Shown: positions 53,295 through 62,435 of the stretch, piece by piece
Layout of the letters: each line of letters starts with the position of its first letter
Numbering within the stretch: position 1 is the first letter of the stretch
Assembly: GCF_013337765.1 (NCBI RefSeq)
Contig: NZ_VBSB01000008.1
Coordinates: 62,001 to 126,000 of the forward strand
Origin: Mycolicibacterium sphagni
GTDB taxonomy: Bacteria > Actinomycetota > Actinomycetes > Mycobacteriales > Mycobacteriaceae
Direction of reading: 5' to 3'
DNA: 64,000 nucleotides
Program-made: the position numbers and the translations under genes
Notes under the pieces: generated by a model
Database searches by the model: none
The model's input: only the letters and a program-made list of their open reading frames with translations
What the model was told of the DNA's origin: nothing

Positions 53295-56032
53295 GGTTGC
53301 GTGTCAACGGGACCGCGGCGCACGTTGAGCCGCGCGCCGGCCAGTGCCTGCGAACCCTACTCCGTGAGCAGGGGCATTTCGAGGTCAAGAAGGGCTGCGA
53401 CGCGGGCGACTGTGGCGCGTGCACGGTGCTCGTCGACGGGCAAGCCGTGCACTCGTGCGTGTTTCCGGCCTACCGCGCCGATGATCGGCCGATCACCACC
53501 GTGGCCGGGCTGGGGACGCCCGACAACCTGCATGACCTGCAGCAGAAATTTATCGACGCGGCCGGATTTCAGTGTGGCTTCTGTACCGCCGGGATGATCG
53601 TGACCGCCTCGACATTCACCGAGGAACAACACGCCGACCTGGCGCAGAGCCTCAAGGGCAACCTGTGCCGGTGCACCGGCTACCGCGGGATTCGCGATGC
53701 GCTGGCCGGAATTGTCAATGTCGACCGTGACGGCGACGGGCCGGCGTTCGGGCGTTCGATCCCGGCACCGGCTGGTCGTCACATCGTCACCGGCACAGAG
53801 CGTTACACACTCGACGTCACGACGCCCGGCCTGACGCACATCTCGGTTCTGCAGAGCCCCCATGCGCACGCCCGCATCACCTCGATCGATACCGAAGCCG
53901 CCGAGGCCATCCCGGGTGTGTTGGCCGTGCTCACTTACCGCGATAGCCCACCGGTGCGCTTCTCCACCGGGCGCCACGACAATCGCCTCGACGACGCCGA
54001 CGACACCGCGATCCTCGACGACGTCGTCCGCTTCCGTGGTCAGCGTGTCGCGGCGGTGGTGGCCGAGACTCTGCAGATCGCCGAGGCCGGCCGCGACGCG
54101 ATCAGGGTCGAATACGAAATCCTGCCTGCGGTTTTCGACGCCGAACAGGCCGAGACGCCGAGCGCTCCCAAGCTGCATGCGGACAAGGACCCCGCGGTGG
54201 CCCGCATCAGCGATCCGAGCCGAAACCTGGTTGCCGAGTTGCACGGTGGCGTCGGCGACGTCGCGGCCGCAGTGGCACGTGCGGAGGCCACGGGTGGCGC
54301 GGTCATCCGCGGCCGCTGGCACACCCAGCGCGTCCAGCATGCCCACCTCGAGACCCACGCGACCATCGGCTGGCTCGATGACGACGGACGGCTGGTCATG
54401 CGCACCAGCTCGCAGGTGCCATTCCTGACGCGTGACGAACTGGCGCACATCTTCGAGTTGCCGGCCGAACGAGTGCGCGTCTTCACCGGCCGGGTGGGCG
54501 GCGGCTTCGGCGGCAAGCAGGAGATGCTCACCGAGGACCTGGTCGCGCTCGCGGTGCTGCGTACCGAGCGTCCGGTGCAATATGAGTTCACCCGTACCGA
54601 TCAGTTCACCATCGCACCGTGCCGTCACCCCTACCGTGTCGACGTCACCGCGGCCGCCGACGCCGACGGCACGCTGACCGCGTTGGCCATCGATGTTCTG
54701 TCCGATACCGGTGCCTACGGCAATCACGGGCTGGGAGTCATGTTCCACTCCTGCAACGAGTCGGTGTCGATCTACCGGTGCGCCAACAAGCAAGTCGACG
54801 CAAAGTCGGTGTACACCAACAACATTCCATCTGGAGCCTTCCGCGGCTACGGGCTGGGACAAGTCATCTTCGCGGTCGAGTCGGCCGTGGACGAGCTGGC
54901 AGCACGACTGAGCATCGACCCGTACGAATTCCGCCGCCGGAACGTCATCGTGCCCGGTGACCCGTTCGTCGCGGCTCACACCGAGGGCAGTGACTTGCAG
55001 ATGGGCAGCTACGGGCTGCTTCAGGGCCTGGATCTGGTGCAGGGCGCGCTGTCCCGCGGAAACGGTGTCGCCGTACCCGACGGCGACATGTGGAAGACCG
55101 GCGAGGGGATGGCGATCGGGATGATCGCCACCATTCCGCCGCGCGGTCACCACGCAACCATCTCCGCCAGCCTGACCGGTGACGGGATCTATCACTTCGG
55201 TATTGGCACCACCGAGTTCGGTAATGGCACCACCACAGTGTTCGGACAGGTTGCATCGACAATCCTCAACACCGGCCTCGATCGCCTTCGGCTGCACCAG
55301 TCCGATACCGACGAAGCGAAATACGACACCGGCGCGTTCGGGTCGGCCGGCACCACCGTGGCCGGCAAGGCGCTGGCCCAGGGGTGCGATGAGCTGCGTG
55401 ATCAGATCTTGGCTGTGGCTTCGGAAGCCTCCGCGGTGCCCGTTCAGGATTGCCGGCTGCTTGCTGACGGAGTGCAGTGCGGGGAAGCCATCCTCGGGCT
55501 CGGCGACATCGTCAAGTTCAACGGCGGCCCCTTGTCGGTCGAGGCCAGCTTCGGCGGGCTTCCTCGTTCGGTCGCATTCAATGTTCAGGGATTTCGAGTC
55601 GCCGTCAACGTCCAGACCGGGGAGGTGCGCATCCTGCAGGCTGCCCATTGCTGTGACGCGGGCAGGGTGATCAATCCCGAACAGCTCCGCGGCCAGGTCG
55701 AAGGCGGTGTGGCCCAAGGCATCGGCTCAGCGCTCTACGAGGAGATGATCAGTGACGGTCAGGGCATGATCACGTCGAATACGCTGCGCAACTATCACAT
55801 TCCGCAGATCGCCGACATCCCGGCCCTCGAGGTCTACTTTGCCGACACCGAAGACTCACTGGGTCCGCTCGGCGCGAAATCGATGAGCGAGGCTCCCTAC
55901 AACCCGGTTGCGCCGGCGTTGGCCAACGCGATTGCCCGCGCAACCGGTGCGCGGATCTACGAGATGCCCATGAACAAAGTGCGGGTGTGGCGCGCGCTAC
56001 ATCCCGACCCGGAGAAGCGAGAATCACGATGA
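53291..56032 (+). CDS. Fused FeS-molybdopterin subunit of xanthine dehydrogenase
   Basis: 913 residues. N-terminal 2Fe-2S domain with Cys36, Cys41, Cys44 and Cys56; a second 2Fe-2S helical domain with Cys95, Cys98, Cys126 and Cys128 (CRCTGYRG). The molybdopterin part starts about residue 155 and includes GRVGGGFGGKQE, GAFRGYGLGQ and, near the end, GAKSMSEAPYNPVAPAL, whose Glu is the expected catalytic base. Fusing FeS and Mo parts while leaving the FAD part separate is less common than three separate genes. Expected reaction: hypoxanthine/xanthine to urate. Start ATG 53291 overlaps the FAD subunit stop. Confidence 0.92.
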   Translation: MRLRVNGTAAHVEPRAGQCLRTLLREQGHFEVKKGCDAGDCGACTVLVDGQAVHSCVFPAYRADDRPITTVAGLGTPDNLHDLQQKFIDAAGFQCGFCTAGMIVTASTFTEEQHADLAQSLKGNLCRCTGYRGIRDALAGIVNVDRDGDGPAFGRSIPAPAGRHIVTGTERYTLDVTTPGLTHISVLQSPHAHARITSIDTEAAEAIPGVLAVLTYRDSPPVRFSTGRHDNRLDDADDTAILDDVVRFRGQRVAAVVAETLQIAEAGRDAIRVEYEILPAVFDAEQAETPSAPKLHADKDPAVARISDPSRNLVAELHGGVGDVAAAVARAEATGGAVIRGRWHTQRVQHAHLETHATIGWLDDDGRLVMRTSSQVPFLTRDELAHIFELPAERVRVFTGRVGGGFGGKQEMLTEDLVALAVLRTERPVQYEFTRTDQFTIAPCRHPYRVDVTAAADADGTLTALAIDVLSDTGAYGNHGLGVMFHSCNESVSIYRCANKQVDAKSVYTNNIPSGAFRGYGLGQVIFAVESAVDELAARLSIDPYEFRRRNVIVPGDPFVAAHTEGSDLQMGSYGLLQGLDLVQGALSRGNGVAVPDGDMWKTGEGMAIGMIATIPPRGHHATISASLTGDGIYHFGIGTTEFGNGTTTVFGQVASTILNTGLDRLRLHQSDTDEAKYDTGAFGSAGTTVAGKALAQGCDELRDQILAVASEASAVPVQDCRLLADGVQCGEAILGLGDIVKFNGGPLSVEASFGGLPRSVAFNVQGFRVAVNVQTGEVRILQAAHCCDAGRVINPEQLRGQVEGGVAQGIGSALYEEMISDGQGMITSNTLRNYHIPQIADIPALEVYFADTEDSLGPLGAKSMSEAPYNPVAPALANAIARATGARIYEMPMNKVRVWRALHPDPEKRESR

Positions 56033-57426
56033 GTCACGTCCATCTCGGCCACATCTTCCACCTGACCGGCAGCCCGACCGTCACCGAAGCGCCCACGGCG
56101 CTGGCGTCGATTCCCGACGGCGCGCTAGCCATCGACGACAGCGGCCGAATTACGTTCTGCGGACAGCGATCCGAGCTACCCGATCAACCGTCGTCCGCGA
56201 CGGTGCACGACCATCGCCCCGGGTTCCTGCTGCCGGGCTTCGTGGATGCGCATGTCCACTTTCCCCAAACCTTCGCCGGCGACGCCTACGGTGGCGGCCA
56301 GTTGTTGGAATGGCTCAACCTGTGCATGCACCCATCCGAGGCCCGGTTCGCCGACCCTGAGTTCGCGCAGGCGGCCGCCGTCGAATTCTGTGACCGGCGA
56401 ATCGCGGCGGGCACCACCGCGGCGCTCGCTTTCGGATCACCCTTCCCGCACGCTCAGGACGCGCTGTTCAGTGAGACACAGCGTCGCGGGCTGCGCCTGA
56501 TCTCGGGCAGGGCGATCCAGACTGTCGGCGATGCGTCCGCCGCTCCACTGATCACCTCCGAGCAAGAGGCCATCCGGCTGACCCGCGAAGAGATCGATAA
56601 GTGGCACGGTGCCGACACCGGAGATATCAGTACCGCGCTGCTCCACGTTGCCATCATCCCGCGCTTTTCACTGTCGGTGACTCCGGAGACGTTTGAGAAT
56701 CTCGGTGAGCTCTACGAATCCGTTCGTGACAGAGGGGTTTACGTCCACACCCACCTCAACGAGAACAACCGCCCCGGTACCGGCGAGGTCGACGCCACCA
56801 AGCAGACCTACCAGGCCGACTCCTACCTGGACACCTATGACGGGAAATTCCTGCCCGGATCGTCGGTCGGCGGCAAGAGCCTGTTGGGCCGGCGCACCAT
56901 CATGGCTCACGCCGTGCACTGCCAGGACGCCGAGCTGGACCGGATGGCCGAGACCGGGGCGTCCATCGCGCACTGCCCGATCTCGCAGCTGTTCCTGGGT
57001 TCAGGAACCATGCCGTGGAAGCGCACAGTTGCCTCCGGTGTGACCATCGCCGCCGGCACCGACTACGGTGGCGGCGATGAATGGCTGATCCCGCGGGTCC
57101 TCGGCGACGCCTTCAAAGTCCACATCAACGAACCGGGTGAGGCTGGGGTCTCCCTGCATCCGGCGGAGCTGCTGTTCCTCGGAACTCTTGGTGGCGCACG
57201 CGCACTCGACATGGAAGACCGGTTCGGCAACTTCGACTCCGGTAAGGAAGCCGACTTCATCGTCGTCAAGACCGAGCGGACTCCGTCCCTCCATGCGCGG
57301 GTCACCAACGCGGTGCGCGCCGAAGATCCCGCCCTAGCGCAAAACCAGACGCTGTTCCTGCTGTTGATGGGTATGCGGGAGTCCTCGATCGCCGAGGTCT
57401 ATGTCCGAGGCCGCCGGATCGAATGA
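56029..57426 (+). CDS. guaD: Guanine deaminase
   Basis: 465 residues from the ATG at 56029, overlapping the previous stop. Amidohydrolase that turns guanine to xanthine, feeding the dehydrogenase. Zinc ligands and active-site motifs: PGFVDAHVHFPQ (His pair), VHTHLNENN, MAHAVHCQD, and AGTDYGGG with the catalytic Asp. The ALAFGSPFPHAQD and SHCP-like HCPISQLFLGSG stretches match guanine deaminases rather than cytosine or chlorohydrolases. Confidence 0.9.
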   Translation: MSHVHLGHIFHLTGSPTVTEAPTALASIPDGALAIDDSGRITFCGQRSELPDQPSSATVHDHRPGFLLPGFVDAHVHFPQTFAGDAYGGGQLLEWLNLCMHPSEARFADPEFAQAAAVEFCDRRIAAGTTAALAFGSPFPHAQDALFSETQRRGLRLISGRAIQTVGDASAAPLITSEQEAIRLTREEIDKWHGADTGDISTALLHVAIIPRFSLSVTPETFENLGELYESVRDRGVYVHTHLNENNRPGTGEVDATKQTYQADSYLDTYDGKFLPGSSVGGKSLLGRRTIMAHAVHCQDAELDRMAETGASIAHCPISQLFLGSGTMPWKRTVASGVTIAAGTDYGGGDEWLIPRVLGDAFKVHINEPGEAGVSLHPAELLFLGTLGGARALDMEDRFGNFDSGKEADFIVVKTERTPSLHARVTNAVRAEDPALAQNQTLFLLLMGMRESSIAEVYVRGRRIE

Positions 57427-57451
57427 TGATCGAACGATCGAAGGAACAGCG

Positions 57452-57934
57452 ATGACCAACAGACCACTTATCAAGGACACCAAGACTCTTACGCTCGCGG
57501 GTGGACTCGCCGTGCTGATGGCCGCGACCGCCGAAGCGGAGCGTATCGGCCAACCAATGTGCATATCGGTGGTGGACACCGGCGGCAATCTGCTGGCGTT
57601 CGGTCGGATGGACGGCTCGCTGGCGCAAGCAGTGAAGTCCACCCGCAACAAGGCGGTGACTGCCGCACTCTCTCGTGTGCCCACAGGCGGTGTCACGGCC
57701 GATGTCGAGGCCCAGGTGGCCGCCGCGATGGACGGGTGGACCAACCTCCTGGGTGGCATGCCGATCAGGGTCGACGGCTTTGTCGTTGGCGCGGTCGCCG
57801 CGGGATCAGGCAACGGTGCACAGGATCTGGCCGTGGCACGGGCGGGTGCCGCGGCCGTACCCGGCGCCGATATGTTCTCCGACTTCACACCGCGCGGGGC
57901 CGAAGACCCTGGCCTCGACCTGCACGGCGCGTGA
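57452..57934 (+). CDS. HbpS/GlcG-family (DUF336) protein
   Basis: 160 residues from the ATG at 57452 preceded by GAAGGAAC. GlcG/HbpS fold: MCISVVDTGGNLLAFGRMDGS, TRNKAVTAAL, and PIRVDGFVVGAVAAGSGNGAQD. Family members bind haem or haem degradation products or act as accessory proteins. Such genes often accompany molybdenum hydroxylase or degradation operons. Last gene of the purine unit. Its exact job here is unknown. Confidence 0.85.
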   Translation: MTNRPLIKDTKTLTLAGGLAVLMAATAEAERIGQPMCISVVDTGGNLLAFGRMDGSLAQAVKSTRNKAVTAALSRVPTGGVTADVEAQVAAAMDGWTNLLGGMPIRVDGFVVGAVAAGSGNGAQDLAVARAGAAAVPGADMFSDFTPRGAEDPGLDLHGA

Positions 57935-57943
57935 CGCGCCCGA

Positions 57944-58684
57944 TTACCGCGGCGGATCGCCCTTCCACAGAAAGCTGTTGACGTACTTGCCCAGATCCTG
58001 GGCGAGTTCGAGATTCGCCCCCGACGGCACGCCGGGCCCGTCTCCTGGCGCGAACTTTCGGTACGGACCGATCGCGGCGCCGACGAGTGCCAGGTCGTTC
58101 TTGACCGCCACCATCACGACGATGCGGGTTCGCGTCACCGAGGTAACGCCCTGTGGATAGACGTCCAGGACTTGGCCGAAGCCGAGTTGGTAACCCACTG
58201 TGGTGTTGGGCAATACGTACGCGACCGTCGCGTCGGGTTGCTTCTCCTTGAGTAGGTCGTCCATCACGTCCTCGGCCGACCGCCCCTCGGCCGGGACACC
58301 GAACAGTTCCATCACTCCCCCGTCACCACCGGTGTACGTCGCCGAGACACCGTCGTCTTCCAGGGTGACGTTGTAGGCCGTTCCCGGCGCCGGATACGAC
58401 ACCGAGAATGCCCCGTCGGCCGACACAAAGCGCGGGCTCGCCTGAACAGGCACACCCGTGGGTGGTCGCCCGCAATCCGGTGGGCAGCTGTAGCGAACCG
58501 TCGGTCCGGCAGCCACCGTCCATAAGGCTGTGGACGCCCCGATCAGAACCGTCAGGGTGACGATCAGGGGTACCAGCATTCGCGGAAACGAGGTGAACCG
58601 TTGCGGCCCAGCCATATACGAGCCCGACTCGACCGAGTAGCCAGGGAACAGCTCCACGGGCTGCGGTGCGGTGGGGGCGCTCAT
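57944..58684 (-). CDS. Membrane-anchored hypothetical protein
   Basis: 246 residues from the ATG at 58684, preceded by GGTGGAGAG. One membrane helix about 36-57 (LVPLIVTLTVLIGASTALWTV), then an outside domain beginning CPPDCGRPP and a beta-rich part (RFVSADGAFSVSYPAPGTAYNVTL). I do not recognise the domain. Convergent with the purine operon, 9 bp apart. Confidence 0.7.
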   Translation of the reverse strand: MSAPTAPQPVELFPGYSVESGSYMAGPQRFTSFPRMLVPLIVTLTVLIGASTALWTVAAGPTVRYSCPPDCGRPPTGVPVQASPRFVSADGAFSVSYPAPGTAYNVTLEDDGVSATYTGGDGGVMELFGVPAEGRSAEDVMDDLLKEKQPDATVAYVLPNTTVGYQLGFGQVLDVYPQGVTSVTRTRIVVMVAVKNDLALVGAAIGPYRKFAPGDGPGVPSGANLELAQDLGKYVNSFLWKGDPPR

Positions 58685-58958
58685 CTCTCCACCATCCCGA
58701 TGTGGGGTTGGGGCCGGCTTTTCCGGCGAGCCGTCCGGGAAGTCTGCGAGGCGGCGTGTCCGGCAACATGAGTTCGACTGTCTGCGCTTGCGAGTCACCA
58801 AGATTCGTCGATATCGCCAGCAGGGTGGCGAACGGGCCCGAAATGGGTGGCGGCAGCTGCCAATCCGAGTGGGATCGCAGCTGCAACGCGGCCACAGTCA
58901 GCGCTCCGGCGGTGATCAGGGCGAGCGAAACCCGCAGTGGTCGTTCGGTTCGTCCCAT
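58685..58958 (-). CDS. Possible small exported/membrane ORF (uncertain)
   Basis: A minus-strand frame begins MGRTERPLRVSLALITAGAL at 58958 and runs through an exported-looking segment (SHSDWQLPPPISGPFATLLA, SQAQTVELMLPD) but continues without stop into the next gene's region. The first 80 or so residues look coding; the rest is likely out of frame, so a frameshift or short real gene is possible. No good ribosome site. Confidence 0.3.
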
Positions 58959-59021
58959 CGGTACGTGTGCTCCCCTCGACACATCGCCGGCCAATGCGCA
59001 AACGACACTGTAGTCGGCGAA

Positions 59022-59458
59022 TTAGCCGGTCAGGCAGCCGAACTCGTACAGTGCGGTCGGAATCTTGGCGTCAGCCGGTGCAGGGGTGGTCGACGCGTTC
59101 GTGCCACACACCTTCTGCTTGTCCTGATTCACCCACTCAGAACCTTTCTGCTGAAACACCAGGGTGGTGGGTGCGCCCATGTCGGGATTGCTCGTGCTGG
59201 ACCACAGGCCACCGGTCACGGCCCAGCCGTCGGCGCACTTCACATCGTCGATCCGGTATGTGTTTTCCTGTGCGACGGCCTGTACGGCTTTGGTGGCGGC
59301 GTCGGCAAGTCCGGCCTTGGTGCAGTCGGCCGCGGACGCGGTTGTCGAGGTGACGGGTGCGTTCGATGTGGCTGACGCGGTGACCGTGGTTTTGGCCGAC
59401 GGGCGGTACGGTTCACGATCGCGCTCCCCTAGCTGTCTGCTGACATAGCTGATCGCTA
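59022..59458 (-). pseudogene. 5'-truncated exported protein fragment without a start codon
   Basis: The frame reads ISYVSRQLGERDREPYRPSA, a Thr/Ser/Ala-rich linker, then a small domain (CTKAGLADAATKAVQAVAQ, YRIDDVKCADGWAVTGGLW, FQQKGSEWVNQDKQKVC) to a stop at 59022. It starts right after an in-frame TAG near 59464 and has no ATG/GTG/TTG before a GTG at 59243, inside the domain. A signal or membrane segment would be expected. It is probably a decayed gene truncated at its 5' end next to the large hairpin. Confidence 0.5.
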
Positions 59459-59473
59459 GGGACTATAACCACC

Positions 59474-59518
59474 GGTGCCCAAGATAATTGGAGCATCGCT
59501 CCAATTATCTTGGGCACC
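59474..59518. terminator. Perfect 21-bp inverted repeat (hairpin) after the HtrA gene
   Basis: Arms 59474-59494 and 59498-59518 are fully complementary, separated by the three bases ATC. It begins 11 bp after the HtrA stop (minus strand). There is no U tract, so if it is a terminator it is of the U-less kind common in actinobacteria. The length and perfect symmetry with mixed base composition are unusual; a mobile-element end or recombination site is an alternative. Confidence 0.55.
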
Positions 59519-59529
59519 AAGACAGTTTG

Positions 59530-60966
59530 TCAGGACTGCATCTGGCCGAGCGTAACCTGAACGGTTTGCGACGCCCCCGACGGATCGTTGTACGTCACGG
59601 TGACGTTGTCACCGGGCGCCTTTGAATGAATCGCGGCGACAAGCGACTCCGGGCCGTCGATCACGTGGCTGTCGACTTTGGTGATGACCGCACCCTTCGG
59701 CAGGCCGGCGCTCGCGGCAGGGCTGCCGTCCGCGACTCCTGCGATCAGCGCGCCCCGCGCGCTGTTGTCCGAGCTGAGCTGGACGCCCAGCGAGGCGTGC
59801 TGCACGGTGCCGGTGGAGATCAGTTCGTCGGCAATGCGTTTGGCCTGATCCACGGGAATGGCGAAGCCAAGGCCAATCGAGCCGGCTTGAGCCCCTGGCG
59901 AATCCTGGCCGCCGCCAAGGGATGCGATCGCCGAGTTCACACCGATCAGATCGCCGTTCATATCCACCAGCGCCCCACCGGAGTTACCCGGGTTGATGGC
60001 CGCGTCGGTTTGGATGGCACTCATCACCGAATGCTGACCGGTCTGCTCGTCGCCGGTCGCGACCGGACGGTCCAACGCGCTGATGATGCCGGTGGTCACG
60101 GTGCCCTGCAGGCCCAGTGGCGAGCCGACAGCGACGACGTTCTGCCCCACCTTCAGGTCGTTGGACGAACCGATGGTGATCGGTGTCAGCCCGGACACGC
60201 CTTGCGCCCGGACCACCGCGATGTCGTCTGCGGGGTCGGCGCCAACGACGGTGAACGGCACGGTCCGGCCGTCGGCGAAGGTGACGGTGGCTTCGACACC
60301 GCCGTTGGTCCGGCCGAACGGCCGGACGCCCGGGCCGCCCTGGCCGTCGCCGCTGGGCGCGACCTCGGAGGCCATCGGACCTGGGCCGTCCGCGGCCTGC
60401 GCGGCCGCTGCCACGACATGGTTGTTGGTCAAGATGAGCCCGTCGGAGCTCAGCACGATGCCGGACCCCTCCTCGCTCTGCTGCCCGCTGCTGATCTGGA
60501 GTTTCACCACGCTGGGCAACACCTTGGCCGAGACCTGTTCGACCGATCCGGCAGGCGCCTGGCCGGCCGGCTGGTCGGACACGGCCCCGGTCGCCGGCGC
60601 CGGCGCTCCGGCTGCGACCGGTTTGGGTGCCGCAACAGTGGCGGCCGGCTGCCCGACATGGTCGACCACCACGACGGCAGCCGCGCCGGCAACCATCGCG
60701 ACGGCGGCCGTGCCACACACCAACAGACCGGCGCGAGATTTCGTTCGTTGCCTCGGATTTTGCTGTGATGCCGGTCTCACAAATTGACCGTGCATATCGG
60801 TATGCGGTCCGTACGCGGGCGGGTACATCTGACTTTTATTAGAAGATTCGTAATGATGCTGATACCGGCCTTGACCCCACTGGCTTGAATATGGGTGATC
60901 TACAGCATCTTTCGGACGCCATTGCTGGTTGGTGTCGTGTGGCGCATTCCCTGACCGGTAGCTCAT
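59530..60966 (-). CDS. HtrA/PepD-like membrane serine protease
   Basis: 478 residues. A low-complexity cytoplasmic N-terminus (about 1-75, rich in Gln, Tyr and His), one membrane helix (about 80-100) and a Pro/Ala linker lead to the trypsin-like domain (about 150-365): catalytic His in LTNNHVV, Asp in DDIAVV and Ser in NPGNSGGALV. A C-terminal PDZ domain has SLGVQLS and GLPKGAVITKVD. It resembles M. tuberculosis PepD (Rv0983), an envelope-stress quality-control protease. No two-component system is adjacent. Ends beside a strong hairpin. Confidence 0.9.
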   Translation of the reverse strand: MSYRSGNAPHDTNQQWRPKDAVDHPYSSQWGQGRYQHHYESSNKSQMYPPAYGPHTDMHGQFVRPASQQNPRQRTKSRAGLLVCGTAAVAMVAGAAAVVVVDHVGQPAATVAAPKPVAAGAPAPATGAVSDQPAGQAPAGSVEQVSAKVLPSVVKLQISSGQQSEEGSGIVLSSDGLILTNNHVVAAAAQAADGPGPMASEVAPSGDGQGGPGVRPFGRTNGGVEATVTFADGRTVPFTVVGADPADDIAVVRAQGVSGLTPITIGSSNDLKVGQNVVAVGSPLGLQGTVTTGIISALDRPVATGDEQTGQHSVMSAIQTDAAINPGNSGGALVDMNGDLIGVNSAIASLGGGQDSPGAQAGSIGLGFAIPVDQAKRIADELISTGTVQHASLGVQLSSDNSARGALIAGVADGSPAASAGLPKGAVITKVDSHVIDGPESLVAAIHSKAPGDNVTVTYNDPSGASQTVQVTLGQMQS

Positions 60967-61140
60967 CGCGTTCGACTTCTCTTTCTCATAACAATTTAAT
61001 GTATGCGCCAGCTAGCGCCTGAACGAAGTTTGCCTGCAATGACTGAAGCTTTGCTGAGAATTAGTTCAGCGCAGCCCAAGACTTTTTAGCGGATCAATAT
61101 TGGGTGCCGGTAAGCCGGCGCCGGGCAATGCGGCTGTAGC
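60967..61140. promoter_or_regulatory. Divergent promoter region of htrA-like and FKBP genes
   Basis: About 175 AT-richer bases. Contains GCCGG-TAAG-CCGGC (within 61108-61125) and a TGCTGA...TCAGCGCA inverted repeat near 61050-61075. Either might be an operator; neither is a known envelope-stress box that I can recognise. Confidence 0.35.
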
Positions 61141-61770
61141 GTGGCGACCGTGAATTCCTCTCGTGTGCCCTCCACTGTCGCGCTCGCAGCGTGCGCCGCA
61201 TCGATCGCTGTGACGCTGGCCGCATGCGGCTCCGACACCACTCCGTCGGCGAGCAAGACCTCCACCGCCCCGGCGGTGGCGTCCTCGCTCACTCAGGCGG
61301 CCGGTCCGGACGCCACGTGCCCGACGGCACCGCCGGCGACGCCAGGCGCCCCGGAATGGACTTTGCCGGGAGCGACCGGCAGCGTGGCGGTCACCGGATC
61401 CACCGATACCGCCGCACCCGTCGTCACGGTGACCGCACCGTTCAGCGTTACCGCGACCCAGGTTCAGACGCTGCAGGCCGGTACTGGACCTGTAGTCGCG
61501 CCGACAGCCTCGGTTTCCGTCTGCTACATGGGCGTCAACGGACGTGACGGCAACGTGTTCGACAGCAGCTATCAGCGTGGCGAGCCGGCCGACTTCCCGC
61601 TGGACGGCGTCGTGCCTGGCTTCCAGAAGGCCATCGCCGGCCAGAAGGTCGGATCGACGGTCGCGGTCGCGATGGTCTCCGCCGACGGCTACCCGGACGG
61701 TCAGCCCAGGGCGGGAATCCTCCCGGGCGACACCCTGGTCTTCGCGATCAAGATCCTCAGCGCCTCGTAG
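61141..61770 (+). CDS. FKBP-type peptidyl-prolyl isomerase lipoprotein
   Basis: 209 residues from a GTG at 61141 (GTG at 61150 also possible). Signal peptide with lipobox LAAC (Cys about 29). The C-terminal half is an FKBP domain: VSVCYMGVNGRDGNVFDSSYQRGEPADFPLDGVVPGFQKAIAGQ with the FDSS and VVPGF motifs, ending DTLVFAIKILSAS. Acts on proline bonds of exported proteins. It is divergent from the HtrA gene, which fits a shared protein-folding role. Confidence 0.88.
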   Translation: MATVNSSRVPSTVALAACAASIAVTLAACGSDTTPSASKTSTAPAVASSLTQAAGPDATCPTAPPATPGAPEWTLPGATGSVAVTGSTDTAAPVVTVTAPFSVTATQVQTLQAGTGPVVAPTASVSVCYMGVNGRDGNVFDSSYQRGEPADFPLDGVVPGFQKAIAGQKVGSTVAVAMVSADGYPDGQPRAGILPGDTLVFAIKILSAS

Positions 61771-61773
61771 CGG

Positions 61774-62328
61774 CTACGGCAGGCAGGTGGGCTGCAGGCC
61801 GTTCACGAGCGCGTAGATGTCGTCCTTCTTCTGGTCGGCGTAATCGATCGCCGTCCACGTCGACGGTTGCGGCCACGCGTTGGACACCGTCGGCCCGTAG
61901 CCCCCGTAGCCGTAGCCATAGCCGGAGCCGCCGGAAATCACGAAGAGCGCACTGACCGCGTCTCGCATGTCGTCGCTGGCCCGGCGCAGGTCGACCAGTG
62001 CCGACGCCAGCCCCGGGACGATGCCGGGGCCGTTGACGTCCTCCATGTAGTGCACGCCGTGGCTGATCATGGCGAGCTTGACGTTGGTGTCACGCTGTTG
62101 GGCGGCCCCGCTCGCATAGGGCGAGCTGATGACGATCCGCACGCCGCCGATCCCGGCGTTGATGTCGTTGTCGAGACTTTCGCGAACCTGGTCGAGCACA
62201 CCGCAGGGCACGCGCACCGGGTCGGCGACCGCCGCCGGCGCGAGACCCACGGACGCGCACGTCACGGCCGCCACGAGGGCGCAACCGAGGCGCGAAGGTT
62301 CAACTATCGTTGGGTGAGTTTGCTTCAT
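61774..62328 (-). CDS. Secreted hypothetical protein with Gly-Tyr tract
   Basis: 184 residues with a Sec signal ending near AVADPVRV. Mature part largely helical, with a short GYGYGYGGYGP tract (about 143-153) and two terminal cysteines (PCGVLD and PTCLP). No known domain. Presumably wall-associated. Confidence 0.65.
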   Translation of the reverse strand: MKQTHPTIVEPSRLGCALVAAVTCASVGLAPAAVADPVRVPCGVLDQVRESLDNDINAGIGGVRIVISSPYASGAAQQRDTNVKLAMISHGVHYMEDVNGPGIVPGLASALVDLRRASDDMRDAVSALFVISGGSGYGYGYGGYGPTVSNAWPQPSTWTAIDYADQKKDDIYALVNGLQPTCLP

Positions 62329-62435
62329 CGTCCACCTGTGTATCCGGGCATCGCCATTGATGCCTGTATATAGGTGGAATTGACGACCGTGTTACGGGCG
62401 TACAGAAATTAGCTCCCCAGAAGTCAGCTGCGAAG

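Noticed and set aside
53357..55717. 786-residue minus-strand open frame opposite the XDH gene
   Set aside because: It mirrors the third-position bias of the real plus-strand gene, has no family resemblance and no ribosome site.
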